Source: an uncultured Clostridium sp.
GTDB lineage: Bacteria; Bacillota; Clostridia; Lachnospirales; Lachnospiraceae
Direction: 5' to 3'
Length of the DNA: 23,146 nucleotides
NCBI GenBank assembly: GCA_900555045.1
Contig: USJW01000074.1
Span: 1 to 23,146 of the forward strand
Both the position numbers and the translations under genes were made by a program. Of the stretch, positions 16,072-23,146 are shown one piece after another. How positions within the stretch are numbered: the first letter of the stretch is position 1; each line of letters starts with the position of its first letter. The notes beneath the pieces were generated by a model. That model did no database searches, had not been told where the DNA came from, and worked only from the letters and a program-made list of their open reading frames with translations.

Positions 16072-16095
16072 AAAAATCACCGCCCCGGCCGCGGT
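16072..16095 (-). terminator. Small terminator-like hairpin just upstream of polC
   Basis: On the minus strand ACCGC/GCGGT (16091-16095 and 16079-16083) surround a 7-base GC-rich loop and are followed, after one base, by ATTTTT (16072-16077). The stem is only 5 bp, so it may be an attenuator, a minor terminator of the upstream operon, or chance. Confidence 0.3.
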
Positions 16096-16130
16096 AAAAA
16101 AACGCAGCCAGGGCTCAAAAAAATACCATG

Positions 16131-16484
16131 CTACCTGCCCAGGAAATTCTCCCAGTCCTCCGGCTTAAAACCGGTAATCACCCGCTTGCCGTCCACCAGG
16201 ATCGGGCGCTTCACCAGCATCCCGTCCGAGGCCAGAAGCTCCAGCTGCTCCTCCTCGGTCATCCCCGCAAGCTTATCCTTAAGTCCCAGAGATTTGTACT
16301 TCAAACCGCTGGTGTTAAAAAACTTCTTCAAGGGCAGTCCGCCCTCCCTCGACCAGCGCTCCAGCTCCTCTGCGGTGGGGTTCTCCTCCACAATGTGCCG
16401 GTCCTCGTAGGCCACGCCCTTCCCGTCCAGCCACTTTTTGGCCTTCTGGCAGGTGGAACACTTGGGATATTCAATAAACAGCAT
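16131..16484 (-). CDS. ArsC/Spx-family thioredoxin-fold protein
   Basis: A 117-residue cytoplasmic protein of the ArsC/Spx/YffB family. It has the thioredoxin-fold start LFIEYPKCSTCQKAKKWL with a CxxC (CSTC) near residues 10-13. KRPILVDGKRVITGFKPEDW near the C-terminus includes the Arg-Pro conserved in the arsenate-reductase fold. Members act as glutaredoxin-like reductases, as arsenate reductase, or (Spx) as RNA-polymerase-binding redox regulators. The GFKPEDW end looks more like the generic ArsC-like group than true Spx. The ATG at 16482-16484 follows AAGGAG by 7 bases; an in-frame TTG at 16490 was rejected. It lies 31 bases after ispG and 73 bases before polC, so it is probably in the operon. 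No arsenic genes are nearby. Confidence 0.84.
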   Translation of the reverse strand: MLFIEYPKCSTCQKAKKWLDGKGVAYEDRHIVEENPTAEELERWSREGGLPLKKFFNTSGLKYKSLGLKDKLAGMTEEEQLELLASDGMLVKRPILVDGKRVITGFKPEDWENFLGR

Positions 16485-16515
16485 ACGCAATCTCCTTATC
16501 GATCGTCTCTCTCAC

Positions 16516-17583
16516 TCACAGCTTCTTCGCGGCCAGGGCCTCAAGCTCCGCCCTCAGCGCGCCCAAGAGCTCTTCCTCCGGGACCTTGCGGACGATCTCG
16601 CCCTTGCGGATCAAGAGCCCTTCTCCCACGCCGCCCGCGATTCCAAGGTCCGCCTCCTTCGCTTCCCCGGGCCCGTTCACCACGCAGCCCATGACCGCCA
16701 GCTTGATGTCAAGGCTGTCAAACTCCGCCGCCATGGTCTCCACCTGGTTCGCCAGGGAGATTAAGTCGATGCGGGTTCTGCCGCAGGTGGGACAGGACAC
16801 CACCTCGATGCCGCCCTTTCTCAGCCCGAGGGTCTTTAGGATCAGCTTCGCGGACTTTACCTCCTCCACCGGATCGCCGGTCAGGGAGACGCGGATGGTG
16901 TCCCCGATGCCCTGGCTCAGGATAATCCCAAGCCCCACCGCGGATTTGATGTTCCCGCTGGTCAGCGTCCCGGACTCCGTGATCCCCACGTGCAGCGGGT
17001 AATCGGTGCGCTCTGCGATCAGCTCGTGGGCCTTCACGCACATCATCACGTCCGAGGACTTGATGCTGATGACCAGGTTGTCGTAGCCCAGCTCCTCGAT
17101 GATGGAGACCTTATCCAGCGCGCTCTCCACGATTCCCTCCGCCGTGACGCCGCCGTACTTTTCAAGGATCTCCTTCTCCAGGGATCCGGAGTTTACGCCC
17201 ACGCGGATGGGGATTTCCCGCTCCTTGGCGCAGTCCACCACGGCCTTTATCCGCTCCTTAGAGCCGATATTTCCGGGGTTAATGCGGATTTTGTCCGCGC
17301 CGTTCTCCATGGCCATAAGGGCCAGGCGGTAGTCGAAATGAATGTCCGCCACCAGCGGAATGTGGATCCTTTGCTTGATGGGCCCCAGGGCCTTCGCCGC
17401 CTCTGCGGTGGGCACCGCCACGCGGATAATGTCGCAGCCCGCCTGCTCTAAGCGCAGGATCTGCTCCACCGTGGCCTTAACGTCCTCCGTCTTTGTATTG
17501 CACATGGACTGGATCAGCACCGGATTTCCTCCGCCGATGACCCGGTCCCCGATTTTCACAATCCTCGTATTCTCTCTCGTCAT
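16516..17583 (-). CDS. ispG: 4-hydroxy-3-methylbut-2-enyl-diphosphate synthase IspG (GcpE)
   Basis: A 355-residue [4Fe-4S] enzyme of the MEP pathway that converts MEcPP to HMBPP. The N-terminal TIM-barrel half contains GGGNPVLIQSM, VADIHFDYRLA and KIRINPGNIG. The C-terminal half has the cluster cysteines in CPTCGRTRIDL and VMGCVVNGPGE. The length suits the single-domain bacterial form. The start is the ATG at 17581-17583 with GGAGAG about 6 bases upstream; an in-frame GTG at 17604 would include that site in the coding region. It follows rseP by 39 bases. Electrons probably come from ferredoxin or flavodoxin in this group. Confidence 0.96.
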   Translation of the reverse strand: MTRENTRIVKIGDRVIGGGNPVLIQSMCNTKTEDVKATVEQILRLEQAGCDIIRVAVPTAEAAKALGPIKQRIHIPLVADIHFDYRLALMAMENGADKIRINPGNIGSKERIKAVVDCAKEREIPIRVGVNSGSLEKEILEKYGGVTAEGIVESALDKVSIIEELGYDNLVISIKSSDVMMCVKAHELIAERTDYPLHVGITESGTLTSGNIKSAVGLGIILSQGIGDTIRVSLTGDPVEEVKSAKLILKTLGLRKGGIEVVSCPTCGRTRIDLISLANQVETMAAEFDSLDIKLAVMGCVVNGPGEAKEADLGIAGGVGEGLLIRKGEIVRKVPEEELLGALRAELEALAAKKL

Positions 17584-17622
17584 CTCACACTCTCCGTATC
17601 CCACCGGCGCGCGCGCACCGGC

Positions 17623-18672
17623 TTAAAATAACTTTCGCACATCGTTGAACAGCACAAATATCATTAAGGCCATGAGGAGCATCATGCCCGCCATGTGCAC
17701 CATGCCCTCCTTCTCCTTGTCGATGGGCTTGCCGCGCACCGCCTCGATTAAGAGGAACACCAGCCGCCCGCCGTCTAAGGCCGGGATCGGCAGCAGGTTC
17801 ATCACCCCGAGGTTGGCACTCAACAGCACACAGAAATTGGCGAGCATCAGGATCACCACCGTGGCTCCGTAGGGCACCGCCTCGTCCACCGTGCTGTCGA
17901 TGGTGGACACGATCCCCACCGGGCCGCTGACGTCGTTTAGGGAGACCTGGCCGTGGAACATCATGTAGAAGGTGTCAAACACGTACTGGATCCAGTATCT
18001 CACCTCATACAGGCTGCTCACCACAAGCTGCCCCGCCGACTGCACGGGCTTTGGCACCCCGTCGAAGTTCACGCCCATCAGGTAGATCCCGCCCTCCCCG
18101 GAGAACTTTGGGACGATGGTGGAGGCCAGTGTCTTCACGCCGCCCGCGCCGTCCGCCCGCTTATACTCCACCGTGACGGTCTCCCCCGGGTGGGTCAGCA
18201 TATACAGGTTCGCATCCTTGTAGGTGTGGATCCTCCGGCCGTTGATCCGAGTGACCACGTCGCCCGGCCGGATCCCGGCCTCCTGCGCCGGATAGCCGTC
18301 CACCACATCCATGACCGTGGCCGTGGCGTAGCCGGTAAAGCCGATCAAAACCATGGACAGAATCAGGGCCAGCAGGAAATTGAACAGCGGCCCGGCGGCC
18401 ACCACCGAGATCCTGGCCCACACGGATTTATTGTTAAATGCAGACTGGTCTGTATTGTCCTCATCCTCCCCCAGCATCATGCAGGAGCCCCCGAAGGGTA
18501 GTATTTTGATGGAATAGCGCGTTCCGCCCTTCTCAAAGCTGCAAAGCCTGGGGCCCATGCCCAGGGAGAACTCAATCACGCCGATTCCGTTCAGCTTGGC
18601 GAACAGAAAATGTCCGAACTCGTGAATCAATATGATGATGCCAAATATCAGCACTGCTGCAATTAAACTCAT
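17623..18672 (-). CDS. rseP: RIP metalloprotease RseP/RasP (site-2 protease)
   Basis: A 349-residue intramembrane zinc protease that cuts membrane-bound anti-sigma factors and remnant signal peptides. HEFGH is at residues 17-21 in the first membrane helix, with His17, Glu18 and His21 at the zinc site. One PDZ domain follows (about 120-185, DVVDGYPAQEAGIRPGDVV). The C-terminal LPIPALDGGRL carries the third zinc ligand in a membrane segment, followed by a final helix. A single PDZ matches the Gram-positive RasP form. AGGTG lies 8 bases before ATG. It sits 24 bases after dxr in the conserved order dxr-rseP-ispG. Confidence 0.95.
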   Translation of the reverse strand: MSLIAAVLIFGIIILIHEFGHFLFAKLNGIGVIEFSLGMGPRLCSFEKGGTRYSIKILPFGGSCMMLGEDEDNTDQSAFNNKSVWARISVVAAGPLFNFLLALILSMVLIGFTGYATATVMDVVDGYPAQEAGIRPGDVVTRINGRRIHTYKDANLYMLTHPGETVTVEYKRADGAGGVKTLASTIVPKFSGEGGIYLMGVNFDGVPKPVQSAGQLVVSSLYEVRYWIQYVFDTFYMMFHGQVSLNDVSGPVGIVSTIDSTVDEAVPYGATVVILMLANFCVLLSANLGVMNLLPIPALDGGRLVFLLIEAVRGKPIDKEKEGMVHMAGMMLLMALMIFVLFNDVRKLF

Positions 18673-18696
18673 TCTGCTTTCACCTGTTTTCTTTCA

Positions 18697-19848
18697 TCAT
18701 GATAACGCCCATTTTGCCCTGATATACTCATAGGTCTCCCGCTCAGCCGCAAGGATCTGGTCCACGTCCGGGTTTGCAACCGTCCGGTGGTTTGCCATGG
18801 CGGCCTCGATCATCTCTGTGATGGTCAGATAGCCGATCCTGCGGTTTAAGAACAGGCTTACCGCCAGCTCGTTTGCCGCGTTGAACACGGTGGGCAGGGA
18901 ACCGCCCGTCCTCCCCGCCTCGTAGGCCAGGGAGAGGCCCCGGAAATTCTCAAAATCCGGCTTCTCGAAAGTAATCTGTGAGAGCTCCCAGAAATTCAAC
19001 CGCCCGCCCGGCAGGAACCTGCGCTCCGGGTAATACAGGGCGTACTGGATGGGAAGCTTCATGTCCGGCGTCCCCAACTGGGCGATCACCGCCCCGTCCG
19101 CGAACTCCACCATGGAGTGGATCACGCTCTGGGGCTGAATCACCACCTGCACCTGATCCATATCCACGCCGAAGAGCCAGCGGGCCTCCATCACCTCCAG
19201 GCCCTTGTTGACCATGGTGGAGGAGTCGATGGTGATTTTGTGGCCCATGGACCAGTTGGGGTGCTTTAACGCGTCCTCCACCTGCACGTCCGCCAGCTGC
19301 TCTCTCGTGCGCCCTCTGAAGGGGCCGCCGGAGGCGGTTAAGAGAATCTTTGCCACCGGGTTCTCCCCCGCCCCCTGAAGGCTCTGGAAGATCGCCGAGT
19401 GCTCGGAGTCCACGGGGAGAATCCGAACTCCCATCTTCTCCGCCAGGGGCATAATGATGTGCCCCGCGGTCACCAGGGTCTCCTTGTTCGCCAAGGCGAT
19501 GTCCTTGCCCGCCTCCATGGCCGCGATGGTGGGGCGGATGCCGATCATGCCCACCACGGCGGTCACCACGATCTCGGCCGACGGCTCCGTGGCCGCCTCC
19601 ATGAGTCCCTCCATGCCGGAGACAATCTTCACGTCCAGGTCCGCCACCTTCACCCGAAGCTCTGCGGCCCGCTCCTCATCCCACACGCAGGCGAGTCTCG
19701 GGGAAAATTCCCGGATCTGCTCCTCCAGCAGGCGAATGTTGCTGCCCGCGGCCAGGGCCGTCACCTGGATATCCCGGTTGTAGCGCACAATTTCCAGTGT
19801 CTGGGTGCCGATGGAACCGGTGGACCCCAGTATCGCAATCTTCTTCAT
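18697..19848 (-). CDS. dxr: 1-deoxy-D-xylulose-5-phosphate reductoisomerase
   Basis: A 383-residue cytosolic NADPH- and divalent-metal-dependent enzyme that makes MEP from DXP, the committed step of the MEP isoprenoid pathway. ILGSTGSIG (residues 6-14) is the NADPH loop. ANKETLV, VDSEHSAIFQ and TASGGPFRG are conserved substrate and metal-site motifs. WSMGHKITIDSSTMVNKGLE is the flexible active-site region targeted by fosmidomycin in the family. AGGAGA precedes ATG. The product feeds, through later steps, IspG in this same gene run and then UppS. Confidence 0.97.
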   Translation of the reverse strand: MKKIAILGSTGSIGTQTLEIVRYNRDIQVTALAAGSNIRLLEEQIREFSPRLACVWDEERAAELRVKVADLDVKIVSGMEGLMEAATEPSAEIVVTAVVGMIGIRPTIAAMEAGKDIALANKETLVTAGHIIMPLAEKMGVRILPVDSEHSAIFQSLQGAGENPVAKILLTASGGPFRGRTREQLADVQVEDALKHPNWSMGHKITIDSSTMVNKGLEVMEARWLFGVDMDQVQVVIQPQSVIHSMVEFADGAVIAQLGTPDMKLPIQYALYYPERRFLPGGRLNFWELSQITFEKPDFENFRGLSLAYEAGRTGGSLPTVFNAANELAVSLFLNRRIGYLTITEMIEAAMANHRTVANPDVDQILAAERETYEYIRAKWALS

Positions 19849-19913
19849 AAGTCTATTCTCTCCTAATCCAACCGTATCTAAAACGCAAAAAATCCGGGCG
19901 GTTTAAATTGCGT

Positions 19914-20714
19914 TCACTTTAAGAAGGTGAGCGCAAAATAAATCGCCGGAGCCGTAAAAATCATGCTGTCGAACCGGTCCATAATCCCGCCGTGTCCCGG
20001 TATCAGACGGCCGTAATCCTTTATGTTGTGGTTTCGCTTGATGGCCGAAGCCGCTAAGTCCCCCACCTGGGAGATCATGGCCGCGATTGCGCAGGCGATT
20101 GCGCAGGCCAGCTGCGGGTTGTCGAGCTCCGCCATAAAGCCCTTAAACACCGTCGCGAACACAAAGCCCAGGATTGCTGCTCCCACAACGCCGCCGACCG
20201 CTCCCTCCACCGATTTCTTCGGGCTTAGAAGTGGGGCCAGCTTGTGCTTTCCGAGCAGCATCCCGCTGCAGTAGGCGCAGGTGTCGCAGCCCCAGGAGCT
20301 GATAAAGATCAGCCACACCAGAAACGCCCCGTCGTTCATCACCCGGGTCTGGTAGAGAAAGCTGAGCATAACCGGCACATAGCACACGCCAAAAAACGCC
20401 CCTGTGATCTCCTCCGTCTTGTACTTTGGGAAGGTGAACACGTACACTGCCATCAGCAGCATCAGGGAGGCGATGATCATCAGGGTAATGTACTGCTGCC
20501 CCTCAAACCACAGAATTCCGTAGTAGGAGACAGCGGTCAGATAACCGATCAGGGCCAACGGTTTTTTGTGGATATCCAGCACGCGGTACAGTTCAAAGAG
20601 TCCTACTAATGAGATCGCCGCCGTGACAGCGAACAGCAGAGCGCCGCCCTGCCCCACCACCACGATGGCAAGCGCCACCAGTACGATTCCGCTGATTAAC
20701 CGTGTTGTAAACAT
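19914..20714 (-). CDS. cdsA: Phosphatidate cytidylyltransferase (CDP-diacylglycerol synthase)
   Basis: A 266-residue polytopic membrane enzyme that uses CTP and phosphatidate to make CDP-diacylglycerol, the precursor of phosphatidylglycerol and related lipids. There are about seven or eight hydrophobic segments. The C-terminal family signature is seen as LSPKKSVEGAVGG, then GDLAASAIKRNHNIKDYG and PGHGGIMDRFDSM, in which the Asp residues bind metal and CTP. AAAGGAG lies 6 bases before ATG. It is 38 bases after uppS and 65 bases before dxr, the usual uppS-cdsA-dxr order. Confidence 0.96.
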   Translation of the reverse strand: MFTTRLISGIVLVALAIVVVGQGGALLFAVTAAISLVGLFELYRVLDIHKKPLALIGYLTAVSYYGILWFEGQQYITLMIIASLMLLMAVYVFTFPKYKTEEITGAFFGVCYVPVMLSFLYQTRVMNDGAFLVWLIFISSWGCDTCAYCSGMLLGKHKLAPLLSPKKSVEGAVGGVVGAAILGFVFATVFKGFMAELDNPQLACAIACAIAAMISQVGDLAASAIKRNHNIKDYGRLIPGHGGIMDRFDSMIFTAPAIYFALTFLK

Positions 20715-20752
20715 GGGATTCTCCTTTCCGCATCTTACATTTTTATCTTCCG

Positions 20753-21475
20753 TCAGCCTTTGACGCCGCCGAACCTCCGCTCTCTGCTATTATATTGCAC
20801 GATAGCCTTTTCCAATTCCTCTTGATTGAAATCCGGCCACAGACAGTCGGTCACATAGATCTCCGTGTAAGCCAGCTGCCAGAGCAGGTAGTTGGACAGC
20901 CGCAGCTCCCCGCTGGTGCGGATGAGCAGGTCCGGGTCCGGAATCCCGGCCGTGTCTAAGTAGGAGGCGAATACCGCCTCGTCGATCTGGTCCGGGTCCA
21001 CCCTGCCGTCCCTGCAGTCCTTCGCCAGGTGCATGGCCGCGCGGCGGATCTCATCCCGCCCCCCGTAGTTGACGGCGATCACAAAGGTGAGCCCCGTGTT
21101 GTCCCTTGTCTCGGACTCCAGGCGGTTGATCCCCTCGACAATATCCCGGTCAAAGCGGGTTCTGTCTCCGATCATCTTGACCCGCACATTGTTGGCGGAG
21201 GCGATCTTTAAGAGGCGCACCATATAGTAGCGGAACAGCTGCATGAGCGCCCCCACCTCCTCGGTGGAGCGCTTCCAGTTCTCTGTGGAAAAGCCGTATA
21301 CCGTCAGATACTCAATCCCCATGCGGGCGGCGATCTCCACCGTCTTCTCGACCGTGACGCAGCCCTCCTTGTGTCCCATGGTCCGGGGAAGGCCACGCTT
21401 CTTGGCCCACCGGCCGTTGCCGTCCAGAATCAGGGCCACATGTCTGGGGATCACCATTCGTTCGTCCAATGCCAT
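20753..21475 (-). CDS. uppS: Isoprenyl transferase / undecaprenyl diphosphate synthase
   Basis: A 240-residue cis-prenyltransferase that elongates farnesyl diphosphate with isopentenyl diphosphate to make the C55 carrier used in peptidoglycan synthesis. LILDGNGRWAKKRG (about residues 15-28) holds the catalytic Asp and the diphosphate site. GHKEG, TVYGFSTENWKR and LIRTSGELRLSNYLLWQ are later family blocks. AAAGGTG precedes ATG by about 10 bases. Its isoprenoid substrate derives from the MEP pathway that includes dxr and ispG downstream. It follows frr by 127 bases, a gap that holds a hairpin and a GC palindrome. Confidence 0.96.
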   Translation of the reverse strand: MALDERMVIPRHVALILDGNGRWAKKRGLPRTMGHKEGCVTVEKTVEIAARMGIEYLTVYGFSTENWKRSTEEVGALMQLFRYYMVRLLKIASANNVRVKMIGDRTRFDRDIVEGINRLESETRDNTGLTFVIAVNYGGRDEIRRAAMHLAKDCRDGRVDPDQIDEAVFASYLDTAGIPDPDLLIRTSGELRLSNYLLWQLAYTEIYVTDCLWPDFNQEELEKAIVQYNSRERRFGGVKG

Positions 21476-21506
21476 AATATCGGTTCACCTTTCTATCATT
21501 TGCAGT

Positions 21507-21520
21507 GCGGCGGCCGCCGC
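21507..21520. repeat. 14-bp GC palindrome in the uppS leader
   Basis: GCGGCGGCCGCCGC is a perfect palindrome, about 31 bases upstream of the uppS start. As RNA it could form a short hairpin only with loss of the central bases, so a DNA site or chance is equally possible in GC-rich sequence. Confidence 0.4.
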
Positions 21521-21551
21521 CTTTGAAAAATTTGGTAAATTTCGTAAATAA

Positions 21552-21575
21552 GGGAGCAGGTGTCCGCCTGCCCCC
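21552..21575 (-). terminator. Hairpin after frr (possible leaky terminator)
   Basis: On the minus strand GGGGGCAGG (21567-21575) pairs with CCTGCTCCC (21552-21560) with one G-U pair and a 6-base loop, followed by TTATTT. It lies between frr and uppS. The weak T-tract and operon context suggest partial termination or mRNA processing. Confidence 0.45.
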
Positions 21576-21602
21576 GCTTTTGTAAACTGTCGCCCGGTTC
21601 GA

Positions 21603-22154
21603 TTATACGGTCATAATCTCCTTGGTCTTCTCCTCCACCGCTTTGTCGACCTTCTCGACCATCTTGTCGGTGAGCTTCTGCATCTTCTCGATCGCCAGCT
21701 CCTGATCGTCCTCAGACATCTCTCCCGCCTTCTCCATCTTCTTAAACGCGTCGTTGGCGTCGCGGCGGATATTGCGGATCGCGACCTTGGCCTCGTCGCC
21801 CTTCTTCTTCACGTCCTTGGCCAGGGATTTTCTGCGCTCCTCGGTCAGCTCCGGGAAAATCAGGCGGATGGCGTTTCCGTCGTTGTTGGGGTTGATCCCC
21901 AGCTCGGAGGTGAGAATCGCCTTCTCGATGGGCTTTAACAGGCTCTTCTCCCAGGGCTGAATCACGATCATTCTGGCCTCGGGTACAGAGACGTTGCCCA
22001 CCTGCTGAAGGGGTGTCGGCGTGCCGTAGTAGTCCACGCGGATCTTGTCCAGCACATGGGGATTGGCGCGGCCTGCGCGGATGGCGCCGAACTCCTCGTG
22101 CAGAACTTCCAGAGTCTTGTTCATCTTGTCCTCATATTTCTTTAATTCTTCCAT
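21603..22154 (-). CDS. frr: Ribosome recycling factor
   Basis: A 183-residue cytosolic factor that, with EF-G, splits the post-termination ribosome. The three-helix domain is split by the beta domain as expected: the N-terminal helix contains EEFGAIRAGRANPHVLDKI (Arg-rich tip), then YYGTPTPLQQVGNVS and VIQPWEKSLLKPIEKAI. The C-terminal helices include LTEERRKSLAKDVKKKGDEA. The length is near the usual 185. AGGAG lies about 9 bases before ATG. It follows pyrH by 56 bases. Confidence 0.97.
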   Translation of the reverse strand: MEELKKYEDKMNKTLEVLHEEFGAIRAGRANPHVLDKIRVDYYGTPTPLQQVGNVSVPEARMIVIQPWEKSLLKPIEKAILTSELGINPNNDGNAIRLIFPELTEERRKSLAKDVKKKGDEAKVAIRNIRRDANDAFKKMEKAGEMSEDDQELAIEKMQKLTDKMVEKVDKAVEEKTKEIMTV

Positions 22155-22210
22155 ACGCTCCTCCTGATTTCATGCGGCCCTCGCCGCGATTTATGTTTTT
22201 AAGTTTTTGT

Positions 22211-22912
22211 CTATGCGGTCACGATGGTGCCGTTTATTTTGCCCTGCATGGCGTTCGCGATGCCGTCCGGCTCGTTTAGGCTGAACACCGCCATGGGCAT
22301 CCTGTGCTCCATGCACATGATGGAGGCGGTCAGATCAACAACCGCGAGCTGCTTGTCGATTACCTCCTGGATGGAGATCTCGTCGTACTTCCTGGCGTTG
22401 GGGTTCAACTTGGGATCGCTGTCGTAGACGCCGTCGATGGCCTTGGCGAGCAGGATGCAGTCCGCCTCCATCTCGATGGCGCGCAGGGCGATTCCGGTGT
22501 CCGTGGAGAAATAGGGGTGTCCGGTGCCTCCCGCGAAAAATACGACCATCCCGCGCTCAAAGTACTTGTTTGCGCGATCCTTGGAGAACAGCTTGGTCAT
22601 GGAGCCGCACTCGAAGGGGGTGAGTATCTGGGTTTTCATCCCGGCGTTGCGGAAAATCTCAGACACGTAGATACAGTTCATCACGGTAGCCAGCATTCCG
22701 ATCTGGTCCGCCTTGGTGCGGTCGATGGCCTCGCTGGTGCGGCCGCGCCAGAAGTTGCCGCCGCCGATCACGATTCCCACCTGGACGCCGGCGTCCACGG
22801 AAATCTTTACCTGGCGGGCCACCTCTTTTACAGTGTCCTCGTCAAAGCCGGTGTGCTTTTCGCCCGCTAAGGCCTCGCCGCTCAATTTTAAAAATACGCG
22901 TTTTAGGTTCAT
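22211..22912 (-). CDS. pyrH: Uridylate kinase
   Basis: A 233-residue UMP kinase of the amino-acid-kinase fold, which makes UDP from UMP and ATP; the family is hexameric and allosterically controlled by GTP and UTP. FLKLSGEAL (residues about 7-15) starts the ATP site, IVIGGGNFWRG is the UMP/phosphate loop, and FFAGGTGHPYFSTDT and DPKLNPNARKYDEIS are later blocks. The ATG at 22910-22912 is chosen although the reading frame is open to 23029: the longer frame would start inside the -10 element of the promoter, so it cannot be translated from that transcript. GGGAG lies about 12 bases before this ATG, rather far. It is the first gene of the run in this window; tsf usually lies upstream in Firmicutes. 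Confidence 0.96.
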   Translation of the reverse strand: MNLKRVFLKLSGEALAGEKHTGFDEDTVKEVARQVKISVDAGVQVGIVIGGGNFWRGRTSEAIDRTKADQIGMLATVMNCIYVSEIFRNAGMKTQILTPFECGSMTKLFSKDRANKYFERGMVVFFAGGTGHPYFSTDTGIALRAIEMEADCILLAKAIDGVYDSDPKLNPNARKYDEISIQEVIDKQLAVVDLTASIMCMEHRMPMAVFSLNEPDGIANAMQGKINGTIVTA

Positions 22913-22960
22913 GGTATTTTGAATCTCCCTCAGTATGGTGATTTTTGTACAGGTTGTATC

Positions 22961-22978
22961 CGGCGCCGGAAAGCGCCG
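22961..22978. other. GC-rich hairpin in the pyrH leader
   Basis: CGGCGC (22961-22966) and GCGCCG (22973-22978) pair around 6 bases in the roughly 109-base leader of pyrH. There is no adjacent T-tract, so it is not a terminator. It may slow or shape translation, or have no role. Confidence 0.3.
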
Positions 22979-23027
22979 CCGCAGGATCCGGTTAAGGACG
23001 CAACTGGGACACCTGCTCACTGTGGAC

Positions 23028-23055
23028 ATTATACCATATCTCCCCCATTTTGCAA
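23028..23055 (-). promoter_or_regulatory. Extended -10 promoter for the pyrH operon
   Basis: On the minus strand TTGCAA (23050-23055) is followed after 16 bases by a perfect TATAAT (23028-23033), preceded by TGG (extended -10). The predicted start near 23021 gives a leader of about 109 bases. It probably drives the pyrH-frr-uppS... transcript. Farther upstream, 23056-23146 is AT-rich and holds no gene I recognise. Confidence 0.8.
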
Positions 23056-23146
23056 AGAAAAAGAAAACTTTTCATCATTTTCTGTATCTTTTCCCATATT
23101 ATCCAAACATTTTATATTTTCTCTTTGTGGTTTTCCGAAAGATGTA

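Noticed and set aside
17604..17622. Alternating CG run between rseP and ispG
   Set aside because: It can form a small hairpin with a G-U pair but has no T-tract and lies in GC-rich sequence, so there is no support for a function.
22913..23029. N-terminal extension of pyrH (39 residues)
   Set aside because: Its first codon overlaps the TATAAT element, so it lies upstream of the predicted transcript, and the PyrH family starts at MNLKRVFLKLSGEAL.

Overview
The window looks like a chromosomal segment from a fairly GC-rich gut-type Clostridia, most likely a Lachnospiraceae (Clostridium cluster XIVa) member. Three things suggest this: a Gram-positive PolC-type replicative polymerase, the conserved pyrH-frr-uppS-cdsA-dxr-rseP-ispG-polC gene order, and a BmpA/Nup purine-nucleoside ABC transporter whose lipoprotein has the Thr/Ala/Glu-rich linker common in that group. 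The family assignment is inference from protein character and synteny; no database search was run. Almost everything lies on the minus strand. The exception is a two-gene plus-strand unit at 2896-4025.

Layout. Positions 1-95 hold the 5' part of a minus-strand tRNA-Pro(CGG), cut by the window edge, and its promoter. Positions 155-2687 hold a copper-resistance pair: copA (Cu+ P1B-ATPase) followed by a small CopZ-like metallochaperone. Divergent from copA is a plus-strand pair, 2896-4025. It consists of an NAD(H)-type short-chain dehydrogenase that resembles Comamonas 3-alpha-hydroxysteroid dehydrogenase and a 112-residue protein that looks like a small NTF2/SnoaL-fold enzyme. The pair has its own good promoter and a strong bidirectional terminator. 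Next come a sodium-coupled amino-acid symporter (NSS family, 4103-5473) with its own promoter, a PAT-like GNAT acetyltransferase (5552-6154), and the four-gene nucleoside importer bmpA-nupO-nupP-nupQ (6255-11226).

Positions 11366-22912 carry a housekeeping run, read right to left: pyrH (UMP kinase), frr (ribosome recycling), uppS (undecaprenyl-PP synthase), cdsA (CDP-diacylglycerol synthase), dxr and ispG (MEP isoprenoid pathway), rseP (site-2 protease), an ArsC/Spx-family thioredoxin-fold gene, and polC. Together these supply UTP/CTP precursors, translation recycling, isoprenoid and lipid-carrier precursors, phospholipid precursors and replication. A strong extended -10 promoter precedes pyrH, and most junctions are short.

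The window is mostly ordinary. The items most worth a second look are the SDR + NTF2-like pair (possible steroid, bile-acid or other carbonyl-substrate chemistry), the tandem repeats and inverted repeat around the bmpA promoter, the palindrome inside the symporter promoter, and the long Gly/Ala/RGG-like linker in PolC. No CRISPR array, insertion sequence, prophage gene or recognised riboswitch was seen. No gene-free stretch exceeds about 300 bases; the longest are 2688-2895 (divergent promoters) and 22913-23146 (pyrH promoter plus AT-rich sequence in which no gene is recognised).
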